Under the pieces are notes generated by a model that saw nothing but the letters and a program-made list of their open reading frames with translations, was not told where the DNA came from and did no database searches. The position numbers and the translations under genes were made by a program. This document shows positions 11,228 to 20,988 of a stretch of DNA of 64,000 nucleotides, in pieces (position 1 is the first letter of the stretch; every line of letters starts with the position of its first letter). This DNA is from an uncultured Roseovarius sp. Its GTDB lineage: Bacteria; Pseudomonadota; Alphaproteobacteria; Rhodobacterales; Rhodobacteraceae. Where the stretch lies: the NCBI RefSeq assembly GCF_947259555.1, contig NZ_CAMYMD010000105.1, forward strand, positions 51,297-115,296, in the 5' to 3' direction.

Positions 11228-13564
11228 GTGCCTTCATTCTCGAACACGCTTGAACAGGCAATTCACGCGGCTTTGGCGCTTGCCAACGCCCGCCAACATG
11301 AGTTCGCCACCCTTGAACATCTCTTACTCGCGCTCGTAGACGAGCCTGACGCCTCGCGCGTGATGAAAGCGTGCAGCGTGAATACCGAGGATCTGCGAAC
11401 GACACTGGTAGAATTCATCGACGATGACCTGTCCAATCTCGTGACCGATATCGATGGATCCGAGGCCGTCCCGACAGCGGCATTTCAGCGGGTGATCCAG
11501 CGCGCGGCGATTCATGTTCAATCCTCCGGACGCACCGAGGTAACCGGCGCCAATGTGCTGGTCGCTATTTTTGCAGAGCGCGAGTCGAACGCGGCTTATT
11601 TTCTGCAAGAACAGGATATGACCCGCTATGATGCGGTGAATTTCATCGCGCATGGCGTCGCCAAGGACCCCGCCTATGGAGAATCAAGGCCGGTGTCGGG
11701 GGCGACGAACCTCGATGAAGAGGGAACCACCCATCACGCGGAGTCAGACGCCGTCGAAGCGGGCGACTCGGCCCTCGCGAAATATTGCGTGGATCTCAAT
11801 GAAAAGGCACGCTCGGGTGACATCGACCCGCTGATCGGGCGCGACTCCGAGGTGGAGCGTTGCATTCAGGTTTTGTGTCGGCGCCGTAAAAACAACCCGC
11901 TTCTGGTAGGCGATCCCGGCGTTGGCAAGACTGCGATTGCAGAAGGTCTGGCGCATAAGATCGTGACCGGGGGGACACCGCGTGTGCTGTCGCGTACGAC
12001 AATCTACTCGCTGGACATGGGCGCGCTGCTGGCCGGCACCCGGTATCGCGGTGACTTCGAGGAACGGCTAAAGGCGGTTGTGACCGAGTTGGAAAAACAC
12101 CCCGACGCGGTGCTCTTCATCGACGAGATTCACACAGTGATCGGTGCCGGTGCAACATCGGGCGGAGCGATGGACGCGTCGAACCTGCTCAAGCCCGCAC
12201 TTCAGGGTGGCAAGCTTCGGTGCATGGGATCGACCACGTACAAAGAATTCCGCCAGCACTTTGAAAAGGATCGCGCCTTGTCGCGCCGGTTCCAGAAGAT
12301 CGACGTGGCGGAACCCACCGTTGAGGACGCGGTCAAGATCCTGAAGGGGCTGAAGCCGTATTTCGAGGATCATCACAGCGTCAAGTATACCAATGACGCC
12401 ATTCGGACGGCCGTGGATCTTTCTGCGCGGTACATCAACGACCGCAAGTTGCCCGACAAGGCGATCGATGTGATCGACGAGGCAGGCGCGGCACAGCATC
12501 TCGTGGCCGCCTCCAAACGACGCAAGAGCATTGGCGTGAAGGAGATCGAAGCGGTGGTCGCGAAAATTGCGCGGATCCCGCCCAAGAACGTCTCCAAAAA
12601 CGACGCCGAGGTGCTCAAGGATCTCGAAGGCGCGCTCAAGCGCGTTGTGTTTGGCCAGGACGATGCGATCGTGGCGCTCAGCTCGGCGATCAAGCTGGCA
12701 CGCGCCGGCCTGCGCGAGCCGGAAAAGCCGATCGGCAACTATCTCTTTGCCGGACCCACGGGCGTCGGCAAAACCGAAGTGGCCAAACAGCTGGCAGATA
12801 CGCTCGGGGTCGAGCTCATGCGCTTCGACATGTCGGAATACATGGAAAAACACGCCGTTTCACGCCTGATCGGGGCGCCTCCGGGCTATGTTGGTTTTGA
12901 TCAGGGTGGCCTGCTGACCGATGGCATCGACCAGCACCCGCATTGCGTGCTGCTGCTTGACGAGATTGAGAAAGCGCATCCTGACGTCTTCAACATCCTG
13001 CTTCAGGTCATGGATCACGGCACCCTGACCGACCACAACGGTCGCAAGGTCGATTTCCGCAATGTCGTATTGATCATGACCTCCAACGCGGGCGCGACAG
13101 AGCAGGCGAAGTCGGCCATCGGCTTTGGCCGGGACCGCCGCGAAGGTGAGGACACCGCTGCGATCGAACGGACGTTCACGCCCGAGTTCCGCAATCGTCT
13201 GGATGCAGTCATTTCCTTTGGTCCGCTGCCGAAGTCGGTGATCCTCAAGGTCGTTGAAAAATTCGTGCTCCAGCTTGAGGCACAGTTGATGGATCGGGAT
13301 GTCACGATTGAGTTGACCGAACCCGCCGCTGAATGGCTGGCTGAAAAAGGGTATGATGACAAGATGGGCGCGCGTCCGTTGGCGCGGGTCATTCAGGAGC
13401 ACATCAAGAAGCCATTGGCCGAGGACCTGCTGTTCGGCAAGCTCGCGAAAGGTGGGTTGGTCCGTGTCGGCGTCAAGGATGGCAAGATCGACCTGAGTGT
13501 AGAGGGACCAGTCGCCCGTCGACTGACCGGCAAGAAGAAACCGCCCTTACTCACTGCCGAATGA
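11228..13564 (+). CDS. clpA: ATP-dependent Clp protease ATP-binding subunit ClpA
   Basis: This 778-residue AAA+ unfoldase starts with GTG at 11228 after AGAAGGAG. It has an N-terminal Clp repeat domain ([19 protein letters not shown]), two Walker A motifs (GDPGVGKTA and GPTGVGKTE), two Walker B regions and a C-terminal ClpB_D2-small domain. It partners with ClpP and adaptor ClpS, neither of which is in this window. The stop overlaps the ATG of the next gene (ATGA at 13561-13564), so an M23 peptidase is coupled to it. Confidence 0.96.
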   Translation: MPSFSNTLEQAIHAALALANARQHEFATLEHLLLALVDEPDASRVMKACSVNTEDLRTTLVEFIDDDLSNLVTDIDGSEAVPTAAFQRVIQRAAIHVQSSGRTEVTGANVLVAIFAERESNAAYFLQEQDMTRYDAVNFIAHGVAKDPAYGESRPVSGATNLDEEGTTHHAESDAVEAGDSALAKYCVDLNEKARSGDIDPLIGRDSEVERCIQVLCRRRKNNPLLVGDPGVGKTAIAEGLAHKIVTGGTPRVLSRTTIYSLDMGALLAGTRYRGDFEERLKAVVTELEKHPDAVLFIDEIHTVIGAGATSGGAMDASNLLKPALQGGKLRCMGSTTYKEFRQHFEKDRALSRRFQKIDVAEPTVEDAVKILKGLKPYFEDHHSVKYTNDAIRTAVDLSARYINDRKLPDKAIDVIDEAGAAQHLVAASKRRKSIGVKEIEAVVAKIARIPPKNVSKNDAEVLKDLEGALKRVVFGQDDAIVALSSAIKLARAGLREPEKPIGNYLFAGPTGVGKTEVAKQLADTLGVELMRFDMSEYMEKHAVSRLIGAPPGYVGFDQGGLLTDGIDQHPHCVLLLDEIEKAHPDVFNILLQVMDHGTLTDHNGRKVDFRNVVLIMTSNAGATEQAKSAIGFGRDRREGEDTAAIERTFTPEFRNRLDAVISFGPLPKSVILKVVEKFVLQLEAQLMDRDVTIELTEPAAEWLAEKGYDDKMGARPLARVIQEHIKKPLAEDLLFGKLAKGGLVRVGVKDGKIDLSVEGPVARRLTGKKKPPLLTAE

Positions 13565-14541
13565 TACGGCACGGCGCTGCGTCGTTTGGGACTTGTCTGG
13601 TTGCGGTGGCCACAATGGCCACCGCAGAGGCGCCCAAGCTGGCTTTGCCGGTCGAGTGTACTATCGGACAGACCTGTTTTGTCGAAGACTACGTGGACGC
13701 GGATCCCGGCCCCGGACAACGTGACTATACATGCGGCCTCAAGAGCCGAAACGACCACCGGGGAACCGATTTCATGTTGCTCGGGTTCGAGGATATGGCA
13801 CGCGGCGTGAATGTGATTGCGTCGGCGCCGGGCCGTGTATCGGCCACGCGGGACGGCATGGATGATGTTCCAGTGACCGAAAAAACCCGCGAGGCGATAC
13901 GTGGCCGGGAATGCGGCAATGCGGTGCGGATTGATCACGGTGACGGTTGGCAAACCCTTTATTGCCATATGAAGAAGAACTCGCTGACAGTCGCCCAAGG
14001 CGATACCGTGGTATCGGGTGATATTTTGGGACAGATCGGCCTGAGCGGACTGACCAACGCACCTCACGTGCATCTTGGAGTTCTGCATGAAGGGCTGGTC
14101 GTTGATCCTTTCAACCCGACCGACCGTGATACATGTGGCCTGCCCAGCGGAGACAGCCTGTGGGAGAGCACATTTCCCTATGATCGCGCCGGTCTGTTCA
14201 CAGCCGGGTTTTCCACTGCGGTCCCTACGTTTGACGCAGTCAAATCCGGCGCAGCCCGCGTGTCCAGCGCGCGGTCGGATCAACCGCTTGTGCTCTACGG
14301 TCATGTTTTCCACGCCGAGCCCGAGGATCACCTGATCCTCTCTGCCATCGGGCCGGACGGTGAGATATTCCGCAAGGAAGTCACGCTAGAAGACCCAAGC
14401 GCGCAACTCTATCGCGCTTATGGACGCAAGGCCCCCTCTGCCGGCTGGCCGGACGGGGCTTATCGCGGATATGTCAGGCTCATGCGCGACAACAAGGTGC
14501 TTGCCGTGCGCCACGCCGATATTACGGTCGGCGCACGCTGA
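13561..14541 (+). CDS. M23 family metallopeptidase (LytM-like)
   Basis: This 326-residue protein has an N-terminal signal peptide ([24 protein letters not shown]) and is thus probably periplasmic. The peptidase region has the Zn ligand motifs HRGTDF and HVHLG plus the conserved AVRIDHGDGWQTLYCHM stretch of LytM-type peptidoglycan endopeptidases. Both zinc-binding motifs are intact, so it is likely active rather than a degenerate EnvC-like activator. A C-terminal beta-rich region (about residues 225-326) follows. It is coupled to clpA by a 4-base overlap and convergent to the stator-like genes, 10 bases away. Confidence 0.88.
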   Translation: MIRHGAASFGTCLVAVATMATAEAPKLALPVECTIGQTCFVEDYVDADPGPGQRDYTCGLKSRNDHRGTDFMLLGFEDMARGVNVIASAPGRVSATRDGMDDVPVTEKTREAIRGRECGNAVRIDHGDGWQTLYCHMKKNSLTVAQGDTVVSGDILGQIGLSGLTNAPHVHLGVLHEGLVVDPFNPTDRDTCGLPSGDSLWESTFPYDRAGLFTAGFSTAVPTFDAVKSGAARVSSARSDQPLVLYGHVFHAEPEDHLILSAIGPDGEIFRKEVTLEDPSAQLYRAYGRKAPSAGWPDGAYRGYVRLMRDNKVLAVRHADITVGAR

Positions 14542-14551
14542 ACACCACAGG

Positions 14552-16573
14552 TTACCGCGTCGTCAGTTTCAACTCGATGCGCCGGTTTTGCGCCCGCGCC
14601 TCGGGCGTGTCAGCCGGGTTGACCGGCTGGTATTCACCATACCCGTTCGCCGAGAGCCGGTCTGGCGGAAACCCGAGAAAGCCAGTGAGATACCGCACCA
14701 CCGACAAGGCCCGCGCCTGGCTGAGCGCCCAGTTATCGGCAAACCGTGCGCCTCCGATCAGTGGAACATTATCGGTATGGCCATCAACCTGGAGAATCCA
14801 GTCTATTCCCTCGGGGATCTCGTCAATGACATTGCGGAGGATATCGGCCACCTTGGCAATCTCCAATTTCCCCGCTCGTGACAATTGCGCCTCGCCGGGA
14901 TCAAACAGCACTTCGGAGGAAAAGACAAAGCGATCACCGACGATCTGCACGCCCTCCTGCTGCCCCAGCACCTCGCGCAACCGACCAAAGAACTCCGAGC
15001 GGTATTTCTCCAGGTCTTCCTTTTCTTCCTCCAAGAGCCTTGCGCGCTCTTCTTCGGCGATCCGGCGCCGCCGCTCCTCTGCCGCGACACGGGCAAGGGC
15101 CGTATTGAGCTGGTTGCCCAATGATTGCAACTGCACTTCGGCCTCGGCTTCACGGGCCTCGGCCTCGTCGAGCAGTGCTTGCAGGCCGGAGAGTTGCTGG
15201 CGCAGGGCCGTCACCTGCTGATTAAGCAAGACCCGCTGCTTTTGCGCCTCGCTGACCGCCTCTTGTTCTTCGGCGAGTTCTTCGCGTGCCTTGGCCAAAA
15301 GTGTCGCACGCTCCTGCGCCTCGCTCAAGCGCGCCTCGGCCTTCGCCTCAGCAGCGCGACGGGCCGCCAGTGCCGCCATAAGGCGTTCGCGGACCTCTTC
15401 AGCATCGAGCGCGGCCCCCTCAAGCGCCCGGTTCTCGGCCATAGCCTGAGCCAGCCGATCCTCGCTCCTGCGCAATTGCACACGAGTGTCGGCAAGTTCC
15501 GCACGGGCTTCTTCCAAGGAACCAGAGGTCTGCGCAAGCTCTGCCCGCGTCTCTTCCAAAGAGCCCGAGGTTTCAGCAAGATCCGCACGTGTCCGTTGCA
15601 GCGTTCCCGAGGTTTCGGCCGCATCGGTGCGTGCATCGGCAAGCGCTGCCTCGAGACGTGCAATTTCCTCATCGCGTGCATCGGCCCCCTGCTCGGCGTC
15701 AAGCAGCGCCTGCGCCAATTGGCTATTGAGGTCCTCGCGCGCCGTTTCGGCAGCCGCGAGCATCGTCAGCGTTTCCTCCGCGCGTTTGCGCTGCTCCTCC
15801 AACGCCAGCGTCATGGACGAGAGTTCCGCATCGGCATCTTTCAACCGGTCTCGCAGCGCCTCTGCCGCCGCCGCTTCTGCCAGCCGCGCCTGTTCTTCCT
15901 CGCTCAATTGCGCTTCCAGGTTCGCAACCTCCTGAGACAAGGCGGCCTGCGCCTCGCCCGCTTCGGCATTGCGCTGCCGCAGATCTTCGGTCAATGCCTC
16001 CAGCGCGGCACTGCGCGCCGCCGCCAGACGGGCCGCTTCGGCCTGTGCGTCGACCTCATCTCGCAGGTCGGCAAGCGCCAGTTGCAATGCCTCCTGTTCG
16101 CCGATCAATTCGGCGCGCTCGCCTTCGAGGTCTTCGATCCGGCCCCGCGCCGTCTCGCGGTCTGACAAGAGCCCGGCAACCTGCTCCTCAAAGCTGGCGA
16201 TCCGACCTTGCGCCGTCTCAAGATCCTCGGCCTGCGCAGCATTCTGCGCGCGAAGGCTGTCTATCAGGGCAGACTGTTCGGCCTGCCGCTCTCGCGCATC
16301 GCCCAAAGTCGCGGTCAGGGCACCGACACGATCCTGAAGACTGGCACTGCGATCCTGCTCCAACCCAAGGGCCCGCGACAAGGCTGCGACTTCGGAGGAG
16401 AGCGCATCAAGTTGCGTCGCCTGCCCGCTGATTTCTTCACGCAGCACGAATTGAACCATCATGAAAATCGTCAGAACGAACATCAGCACCAGCAAAAGAC
16501 CGGTCATCGCGTCGACGAAGCCCGGCCAGATCGAGGCCTGAAGCCGTGCGCCCGTGCGCCGCGACAGCGACAT
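14552..16573 (-). CDS. MotB/OmpA-like envelope protein with one membrane segment and a long coiled coil
   Basis: This 673-residue protein has an N-terminal membrane segment (about residues 16-44, WPGFVDAMTGLLLVLMF) that places Asp21 where MotB-type stators carry the proton-binding aspartate. Residues about 50-520 are a continuous, Ala/Glu/Arg-rich coiled coil. Three near-identical 14-residue units (ETSGSLEETRAEL type) lie in it. Residues about 540-673 form an OmpA peptidoglycan-binding domain (VDGHTDNVPL, NWALSQARALSVVRYL, NRRIELKL). It is encoded 2 bases after its MotA/ExbB-like partner. Together they look like an ion-driven stator of unknown task. It is not flagellar, because no flagellar genes are near. 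Confidence 0.85.
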   Translation of the reverse strand: MSLSRRTGARLQASIWPGFVDAMTGLLLVLMFVLTIFMMVQFVLREEISGQATQLDALSSEVAALSRALGLEQDRSASLQDRVGALTATLGDARERQAEQSALIDSLRAQNAAQAEDLETAQGRIASFEEQVAGLLSDRETARGRIEDLEGERAELIGEQEALQLALADLRDEVDAQAEAARLAAARSAALEALTEDLRQRNAEAGEAQAALSQEVANLEAQLSEEEQARLAEAAAAEALRDRLKDADAELSSMTLALEEQRKRAEETLTMLAAAETAREDLNSQLAQALLDAEQGADARDEEIARLEAALADARTDAAETSGTLQRTRADLAETSGSLEETRAELAQTSGSLEEARAELADTRVQLRRSEDRLAQAMAENRALEGAALDAEEVRERLMAALAARRAAEAKAEARLSEAQERATLLAKAREELAEEQEAVSEAQKQRVLLNQQVTALRQQLSGLQALLDEAEAREAEAEVQLQSLGNQLNTALARVAAEERRRRIAEEERARLLEEEKEDLEKYRSEFFGRLREVLGQQEGVQIVGDRFVFSSEVLFDPGEAQLSRAGKLEIAKVADILRNVIDEIPEGIDWILQVDGHTDNVPLIGGARFADNWALSQARALSVVRYLTGFLGFPPDRLSANGYGEYQPVNPADTPEARAQNRRIELKLTTR

Positions 16574-16575
16574 GC

Positions 16576-17805
16576 TCAGCCCTCCCCGCCGCGATCCGGA
16601 TCACGGCGCGGCACGACCTGACGTACCGTGCGCGGCGACGCATGGGGCCGCTCTTGCCCCAGCACCCGGGTCAATGCGGCCAAATCGGTGCGCAATTCGG
16701 TCATCGTCTCCTGCCGGCCGGCGCTGATCTCTTCGAGAATACGCAGCATTTGCACGTCGATAGAGCGCAGGCGCATGCGGCTTTCGGCATCAAGCCCTTC
16801 ATTCGAGCTGACTTCACGGTTTTCCAATGTCGTGATCAGCCGTTCCTGCCCTTCGGCAAGCCGCATCAGCGCCACCTGTACCGGGTTTTGATCGCTCATC
16901 CGGTGGGTCAACCGTTCGATAGAGTCGGCCAGAACGCCCAGCTTCTGATCCACCATAGCGCGGCTCATGTCGGATTCACCGATCATGGTTTGAAGGCTTT
17001 CCATCTGCTCTGCCATGTGATCAAGCACATGGGCAACAGCCCCCTGCTCACTCTCGCCATCGCCGTCACCGCTGGCAAAGCCGACCCGCGTGATGGTGGA
17101 CATCCACTCTTCCAGTTCACGGTAGAACCGGTTCTGCCCATGACCGGCAAACAGCTCCAGCAGACCGACGACAAGCGATCCGGCAAGACCGAGCAGTGAC
17201 GAGGCGAAGGCAACACCCATGCCACCCAGTTGCGCCTCGAGCCCCGTCATCAGGCGGTTGAACACGGCAAGCCCCTCCTCGCCCTGCTGCGGGGCGAGGC
17301 TGCGGATTGTGTCAACTACGGCCGGAACGGTGGTGGCAAGCCCGTAGAACGTGCCGAGCAGCCCGAGAAAAATCAGCAGGCTGACAATGTAGCGCGTGAT
17401 TTCGCGGGCCTCGTCGATGCGCTGCGCAACAGAATCGAGGATCGAGCGTGCCGAAGTCGATGCAATCTGCATCCGCTTGCCGCGCGAGCGCAGCATCGTT
17501 GCAAGGGGGGCCAGCATCGACGGCGGCGATGTGTGTTCGTGCCCCGGTGTCCCGCTCGCAAATCCCTCGATCCAGCGGGCCGAGCCGATGAGCTGAAGCA
17601 CCTGCCAGAAGGTGGCGATCACACCGATGACGAACACGAAGAAGATGAAGCCGTTGAGCCATGGGTTTGCCTCGAACACCGGCAGCACGCGCGGAAGCGC
17701 CAGAAACGCCCCCAGACCGGTGAGCACAAGCACCACCAGCATCAGGACGATCTGGCGATAAGGATATGAAAACTGCGGCTCGACCTCACGGTCCGGCTGG
17801 TCCAT
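16576..17805 (-). CDS. MotA/TolQ/ExbB family proton channel-like protein
   Basis: This 409-residue protein starts at 17805 (MDQPDREVEPQFSYPY) with a GGGAG ribosome site. The longer frame to 18006 overlaps the ChaC-like gene and is rejected. Four membrane segments are visible: about residues 17-40, 50-73, 135-165 and 205-235. The last two (IVSLLIFLGLLGTFYGLATT and GGMGVAFASSLLGLAGSLV) are the conserved MotA/TolQ channel helices. The remaining C-terminal region is cytoplasmic and helical. With the downstream MotB/OmpA-like gene it forms a two-gene stator module resembling ExbB/MotB and ZorAB. No zorC or zorD-like genes are present. Confidence 0.85.
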   Translation of the reverse strand: MDQPDREVEPQFSYPYRQIVLMLVVLVLTGLGAFLALPRVLPVFEANPWLNGFIFFVFVIGVIATFWQVLQLIGSARWIEGFASGTPGHEHTSPPSMLAPLATMLRSRGKRMQIASTSARSILDSVAQRIDEAREITRYIVSLLIFLGLLGTFYGLATTVPAVVDTIRSLAPQQGEEGLAVFNRLMTGLEAQLGGMGVAFASSLLGLAGSLVVGLLELFAGHGQNRFYRELEEWMSTITRVGFASGDGDGESEQGAVAHVLDHMAEQMESLQTMIGESDMSRAMVDQKLGVLADSIERLTHRMSDQNPVQVALMRLAEGQERLITTLENREVSSNEGLDAESRMRLRSIDVQMLRILEEISAGRQETMTELRTDLAALTRVLGQERPHASPRTVRQVVPRRDPDRGGEG

Positions 17806-17872
17806 CTGGACGCTCCCGACACTTGCATTTCTTGCGCCAACCCTACGCGGCTTGGACAGCCAAGCCAAGGTT

Positions 17873-18397
17873 TTATCCACAGATATGGCGCACCCTGCGC
17901 ACCAGCCAATCCAGTTCCTTGTCCTGAAGGCCAAGTTGTTTGAGATGGTCCGCGGTATTGTAGAGATATTCGGTGTTCGGGCCACGACCGCCCACAGCGC
18001 GAGCAATGATCATGGCCTGCTCTTCAAGGTCCAGCCCGCCGCAATACTGCACATGGTCGGGATCAATGATGTAGGTCACGGCCTCGACGCGGCGACCATC
18101 GCTCAACTCGATCTCGAGCATGCGCTCGAGATAGGCCGAGGAAATCAACTCGCGGTCGCGCAGGTAGGTGAGCACGGTCTCGGCGTCTTTTGGATCAGCA
18201 CGCAGCGCAACCCCGTGGCACTGCGCGTCAGATGATGCGTCCAGCGCCAGAACCAGACCGGGGGTTTCATCGGTACCCCTGTGATGGATGCTGCGCATGC
18301 AAAAGCTGCGATGATAGCCCGGCAGCCGCGCGATCACACGCTCCACGGCGTCAAAGCCGGGATTCCAGACCAATGACCCATAGCCGAACACCCACAT
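17873..18397 (-). CDS. ChaC-like gamma-glutamylcyclotransferase
   Basis: This 174-residue protein with start at 18397 begins MWVFGYGSLVWNPGFD, the substrate-binding loop of the ChaC/GGCT fold. Later motifs are SFCMRSIHHRGT, PGLVLALD and the acidic region around YLRDRELIS, which includes the expected catalytic Glu. ChaC enzymes release 5-oxoproline and Cys-Gly from glutathione in the cytoplasm. The upstream ATG at 18439 is less likely because it overlaps the promoter of the divergent DUF2125 gene. Confidence 0.9.
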   Translation of the reverse strand: MWVFGYGSLVWNPGFDAVERVIARLPGYHRSFCMRSIHHRGTDETPGLVLALDASSDAQCHGVALRADPKDAETVLTYLRDRELISSAYLERMLEIELSDGRRVEAVTYIIDPDHVQYCGGLDLEEQAMIIARAVGGRGPNTEYLYNTADHLKQLGLQDKELDWLVRRVRHICG

Positions 18398-18469
18398 CTT
18401 GATTGCCCCTGTTCCTTGCGCAATGCCCCCTATAAACACCTCTTGAGAGGCATGAAAGGGGCGCGCGCC

Positions 18470-19471
18470 ATGAGATTTTTGCTAGCCGTCATCGTCATTG
18501 CGGTCCTTGGCTGGTCCGGCTACTGGTTTGTCGGGCAACGCGGATTGGAGCAGGGTTTTTCAACATGGTTCGAGGCGCGCCGCGCCGAAGGCTGGGTTGC
18601 AGAGACATCCAGGCTGAATGTGCAGGGTTTTCCCAACCGATTTGACACCGGGTTTACAGATCTGACGCTCGCCGACCCCGCCACCGGCCTCGCGTGGGAG
18701 GCTCCGTTTTTTCAGATCCTCGCGCTGAGCTATCAACCCAATCACGTCATCGCCGTCTGGCCGGACAGCCAGCTTATTGCAACACCACAGGATAAATTTC
18801 GCGTCGAAAGCCGCGACATGCGCGCCAGCCTTCGCATTGCGCCGAACACCAGCCTCGCCCCCGAACGCGCCACTCTGACGAGCGAGTCTTTGAAAATTAC
18901 CCCTTTGGCGCGTCCAGATGAGCAAACCGCACTCACCACCTTGACCCTTGCCGCCGAACGGCAGCAAGGCACAGAGTACCGGCTTGGCCTCACCGCCGAG
19001 GGCCTGAGCCTGTCGCCGCCATGGCGCGCGTTGCTCGATCCAAAGGACACTCTGCCAACTCATATCTCCGGGCTGCATGCCGATCTGACAGTGTCCTTCG
19101 ACAAGGTCTGGGACCGGAGCGCCATCGAGGTCGCCCGCCCGCAACCCACGGCAATCACGATCAAGCTGGCCGATGCCAGATGGGGCCAGTTGCACCTGCA
19201 GGGCGCAGGTGCGCTGACGGTCACACCAGAGGGCATTCCAGAGGGTGAAATCACGCTCAAAGCGCGCAACTGGCGTGAAATGCTGGACATCGCCGTGCAA
19301 ACAGGCGCGGTACCCGATGGGATGCGCAAAACGCTTGAAAGCGGCCTCTCGCTTATGGCGCAAATGTCAGGCAATCCGAACACGCTGGATGTGCCTTTGA
19401 CCTTTCGGCGCGGGCGCATCCTGCTTGGCCCCATCCCGGTTGGCCCGGCCCCTGTGCTGCGACTAAGGTAA
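18470..19471 (+). CDS. DUF2125 domain-containing exported protein
   Basis: This 333-residue protein starts at 18470 (MRFLLAVIVIAVLGWSGYWF) with an N-terminal membrane anchor or signal segment. The body, including GFPNRFDTGFTDLTLADP and LSYQPNHVIAVWP, matches the alphaproteobacterial DUF2125 family of periplasmic beta-rich proteins, whose function is unknown. It is divergent from the ChaC-like gene and ends one base before the end of the convergent GST gene. Confidence 0.85.
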   Translation: MRFLLAVIVIAVLGWSGYWFVGQRGLEQGFSTWFEARRAEGWVAETSRLNVQGFPNRFDTGFTDLTLADPATGLAWEAPFFQILALSYQPNHVIAVWPDSQLIATPQDKFRVESRDMRASLRIAPNTSLAPERATLTSESLKITPLARPDEQTALTTLTLAAERQQGTEYRLGLTAEGLSLSPPWRALLDPKDTLPTHISGLHADLTVSFDKVWDRSAIEVARPQPTAITIKLADARWGQLHLQGAGALTVTPEGIPEGEITLKARNWREMLDIAVQTGAVPDGMRKTLESGLSLMAQMSGNPNTLDVPLTFRRGRILLGPIPVGPAPVLRLR

Positions 19472-19472
19472 C

Positions 19473-20357
19473 TCAGGCCGCAACACCGTCCCGCATCGCC
19501 GTAAAGGCGGGCCATGCGTCGGGATCAGCGACGGTCTTGTCCCGGCAGAACGGGTTGCAAAATCCGAAAATGCGGCCCTCGCCTTCCATCAGGTCGGTGA
19601 CCGGATCTCCGGAATAGGGACAGGCCTGATTCTCGGGCGTGCCGCTCTCGACCGCACGCGCCGGACGGGGCGCGGGACCAGGCCACGCCGTCACGTCAAA
19701 CGGCTTGGCGTAGCGCGCAAGGCTGGCGCCGCGCACCAGCCCCATCGCCCGCCAACGCCTGAAGGCCGGATCACCAAGATGCGCGGCGACATAGGCGCGG
19801 GCCGCCTCGGAAACCGGCAGACCATAGCCCGCGATCCGCGCCGCCACCGGAGCAAAAAAGGCATCCACCGCGCCATAGTCCCCGCAGAGCCACGGACCGG
19901 GCGGCGCGCAGGTGGCGCGGGCATGATCCCAGAGCACCTCAAGCCGCGCGAGGTCGGCGTGGACCGCGTCGGAGGGCGCAAACCCCGAATAGGCGCGGCG
20001 CAGGTTCATCGGACACTCACCACGCAATGCCGCGAAACCCGAATGCATCTCGGCGGCCAGCGTGCGCGCAGTCGCACGGGCCCGCGGATCGGTGGGCCAA
20101 ATGCCCGCCTCCGGGTGACGTGACGCCAATTCCTCGGCGATGGCCAGGCTCTCGGAAACAACGGCACCTTCGGGCGTGATCAGCGTGGGAACGGTTCTGG
20201 CCGGGGCCAGATCGGCCATCTGCTCGGCGACACTGGCCTCGGCTTTGAAATCGAGAATGCGTACCCTGTAGGGCAAGCCAAACCGATTGAACAGCAGCCA
20301 GGCGCGGAGCGACCAGGAGGAATAGGCGTAATCGCCAAGGATGAGATCATATGTCAT
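19473..20357 (-). CDS. Glutathione S-transferase with Cys-containing C-terminal extension
   Basis: This 294-residue protein with ATG at 20357 begins MTYDLILGDYAYSSWSLRAW. It has an N-terminal thioredoxin-like GST domain (VPTLITPEGAVVSESLAI) and an all-helical C-terminal domain to about residue 230. The last 55 or so residues form an extra segment with CPYSGDPV (C246) and FGFCNPFCRDKTVADP (C267, C271), reminiscent of a small metal-binding ribbon. Canonical GSTs are about 200-230 residues. Glutathione conjugation is the family activity and the substrate is unknown. It lies downstream of the histidine phosphatase and cobU genes, 58 bases away, and may be co-transcribed. Confidence 0.85.
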   Translation of the reverse strand: MTYDLILGDYAYSSWSLRAWLLFNRFGLPYRVRILDFKAEASVAEQMADLAPARTVPTLITPEGAVVSESLAIAEELASRHPEAGIWPTDPRARATARTLAAEMHSGFAALRGECPMNLRRAYSGFAPSDAVHADLARLEVLWDHARATCAPPGPWLCGDYGAVDAFFAPVAARIAGYGLPVSEAARAYVAAHLGDPAFRRWRAMGLVRGASLARYAKPFDVTAWPGPAPRPARAVESGTPENQACPYSGDPVTDLMEGEGRIFGFCNPFCRDKTVADPDAWPAFTAMRDGVAA

Positions 20358-20415
20358 GGCCAAAGGTTAGCGCCAGCGACACCGCGCACCTAGACAGATA
20401 TTGTTGGACATCGCA

Positions 20416-20988
20416 TCACGGAAGGTGATTGATCGTCTTGGCCTGCCAAGTCTCGTCAGCCCAATGCAATTCCGTGACAGACAGGTTGTCGATGCGCTGC
20501 GCGAACGCGTCGTAGGCCGCAACGCCAAGCGCAGCCTGAACTTGCGTCAGGATCGCACCCATGTGTGCAACCGCCACAATGTCCCGTCCCGGATGAGCCG
20601 CACGCAGGCGTGTCACCACACCCGAAACGCGGGTTGAGACCTCGTGCCAGCTTTCACCGCCGGGGGGGCGGATGTCGCCAGGCTGTTCCCAGAAGGCGCG
20701 TAGATGGGTCTGGTCAGGGATCGTGTCAAACCCCTGCAATTCCCAGTCACCGAAATGGATTTCGCGCAGGTCGCGCTCGTCACCGAGGCGAACGCGCGGC
20801 CCGGCAATGGCATCGGCAGTGGCGCGCGCGCGAATGAGATCGGAAGAGACCACCAAGGCCCCCTCGGGCAGATGCGCCGAGAGCCGCGCAAGCCGCGCGG
20901 TATCGCTCAGATCGGCGGGAATATCAGACCAGCCGACCATGGATTTGGCATGCGTGGGCCCGTGCCGTACCCAGAAAACGCGGCTCAT
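20416..20988 (-). CDS. Histidine phosphatase family protein (possible alpha-ribazole phosphatase)
   Basis: This 190-residue protein has the RHG catalytic motif in VRHGPTHAKSM, and the second catalytic histidine in VAVAHMGAI. The DLIRARATADAI and EIHFGDWE motifs fit the phosphoglycerate-mutase-like phosphatases. It overlaps cobU by 4 bases (ATGA at 20985-20988). Because of this, alpha-ribazole-5'-phosphate phosphatase (CobC) in the cobalamin lower-ligand pathway is a reasonable inference, but the family is broad. Confidence 0.85.
   Translation of the reverse strand: MSRVFWVRHGPTHAKSMVGWSDIPADLSDTARLARLSAHLPEGALVVSSDLIRARATADAIAGPRVRLGDERDLREIHFGDWELQGFDTIPDQTHLRAFWEQPGDIRPPGGESWHEVSTRVSGVVTRLRAAHPGRDIVAVAHMGAILTQVQAALGVAAYDAFAQRIDNLSVTELHWADETWQAKTINHLP

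Noticed and set aside
14552..17805. Zorya type anti-phage defence system
   Set aside because: The stator pair has ZorAB-like architecture, but no ZorC, ZorD or ZorE-like genes lie nearby. The flanking genes are housekeeping.
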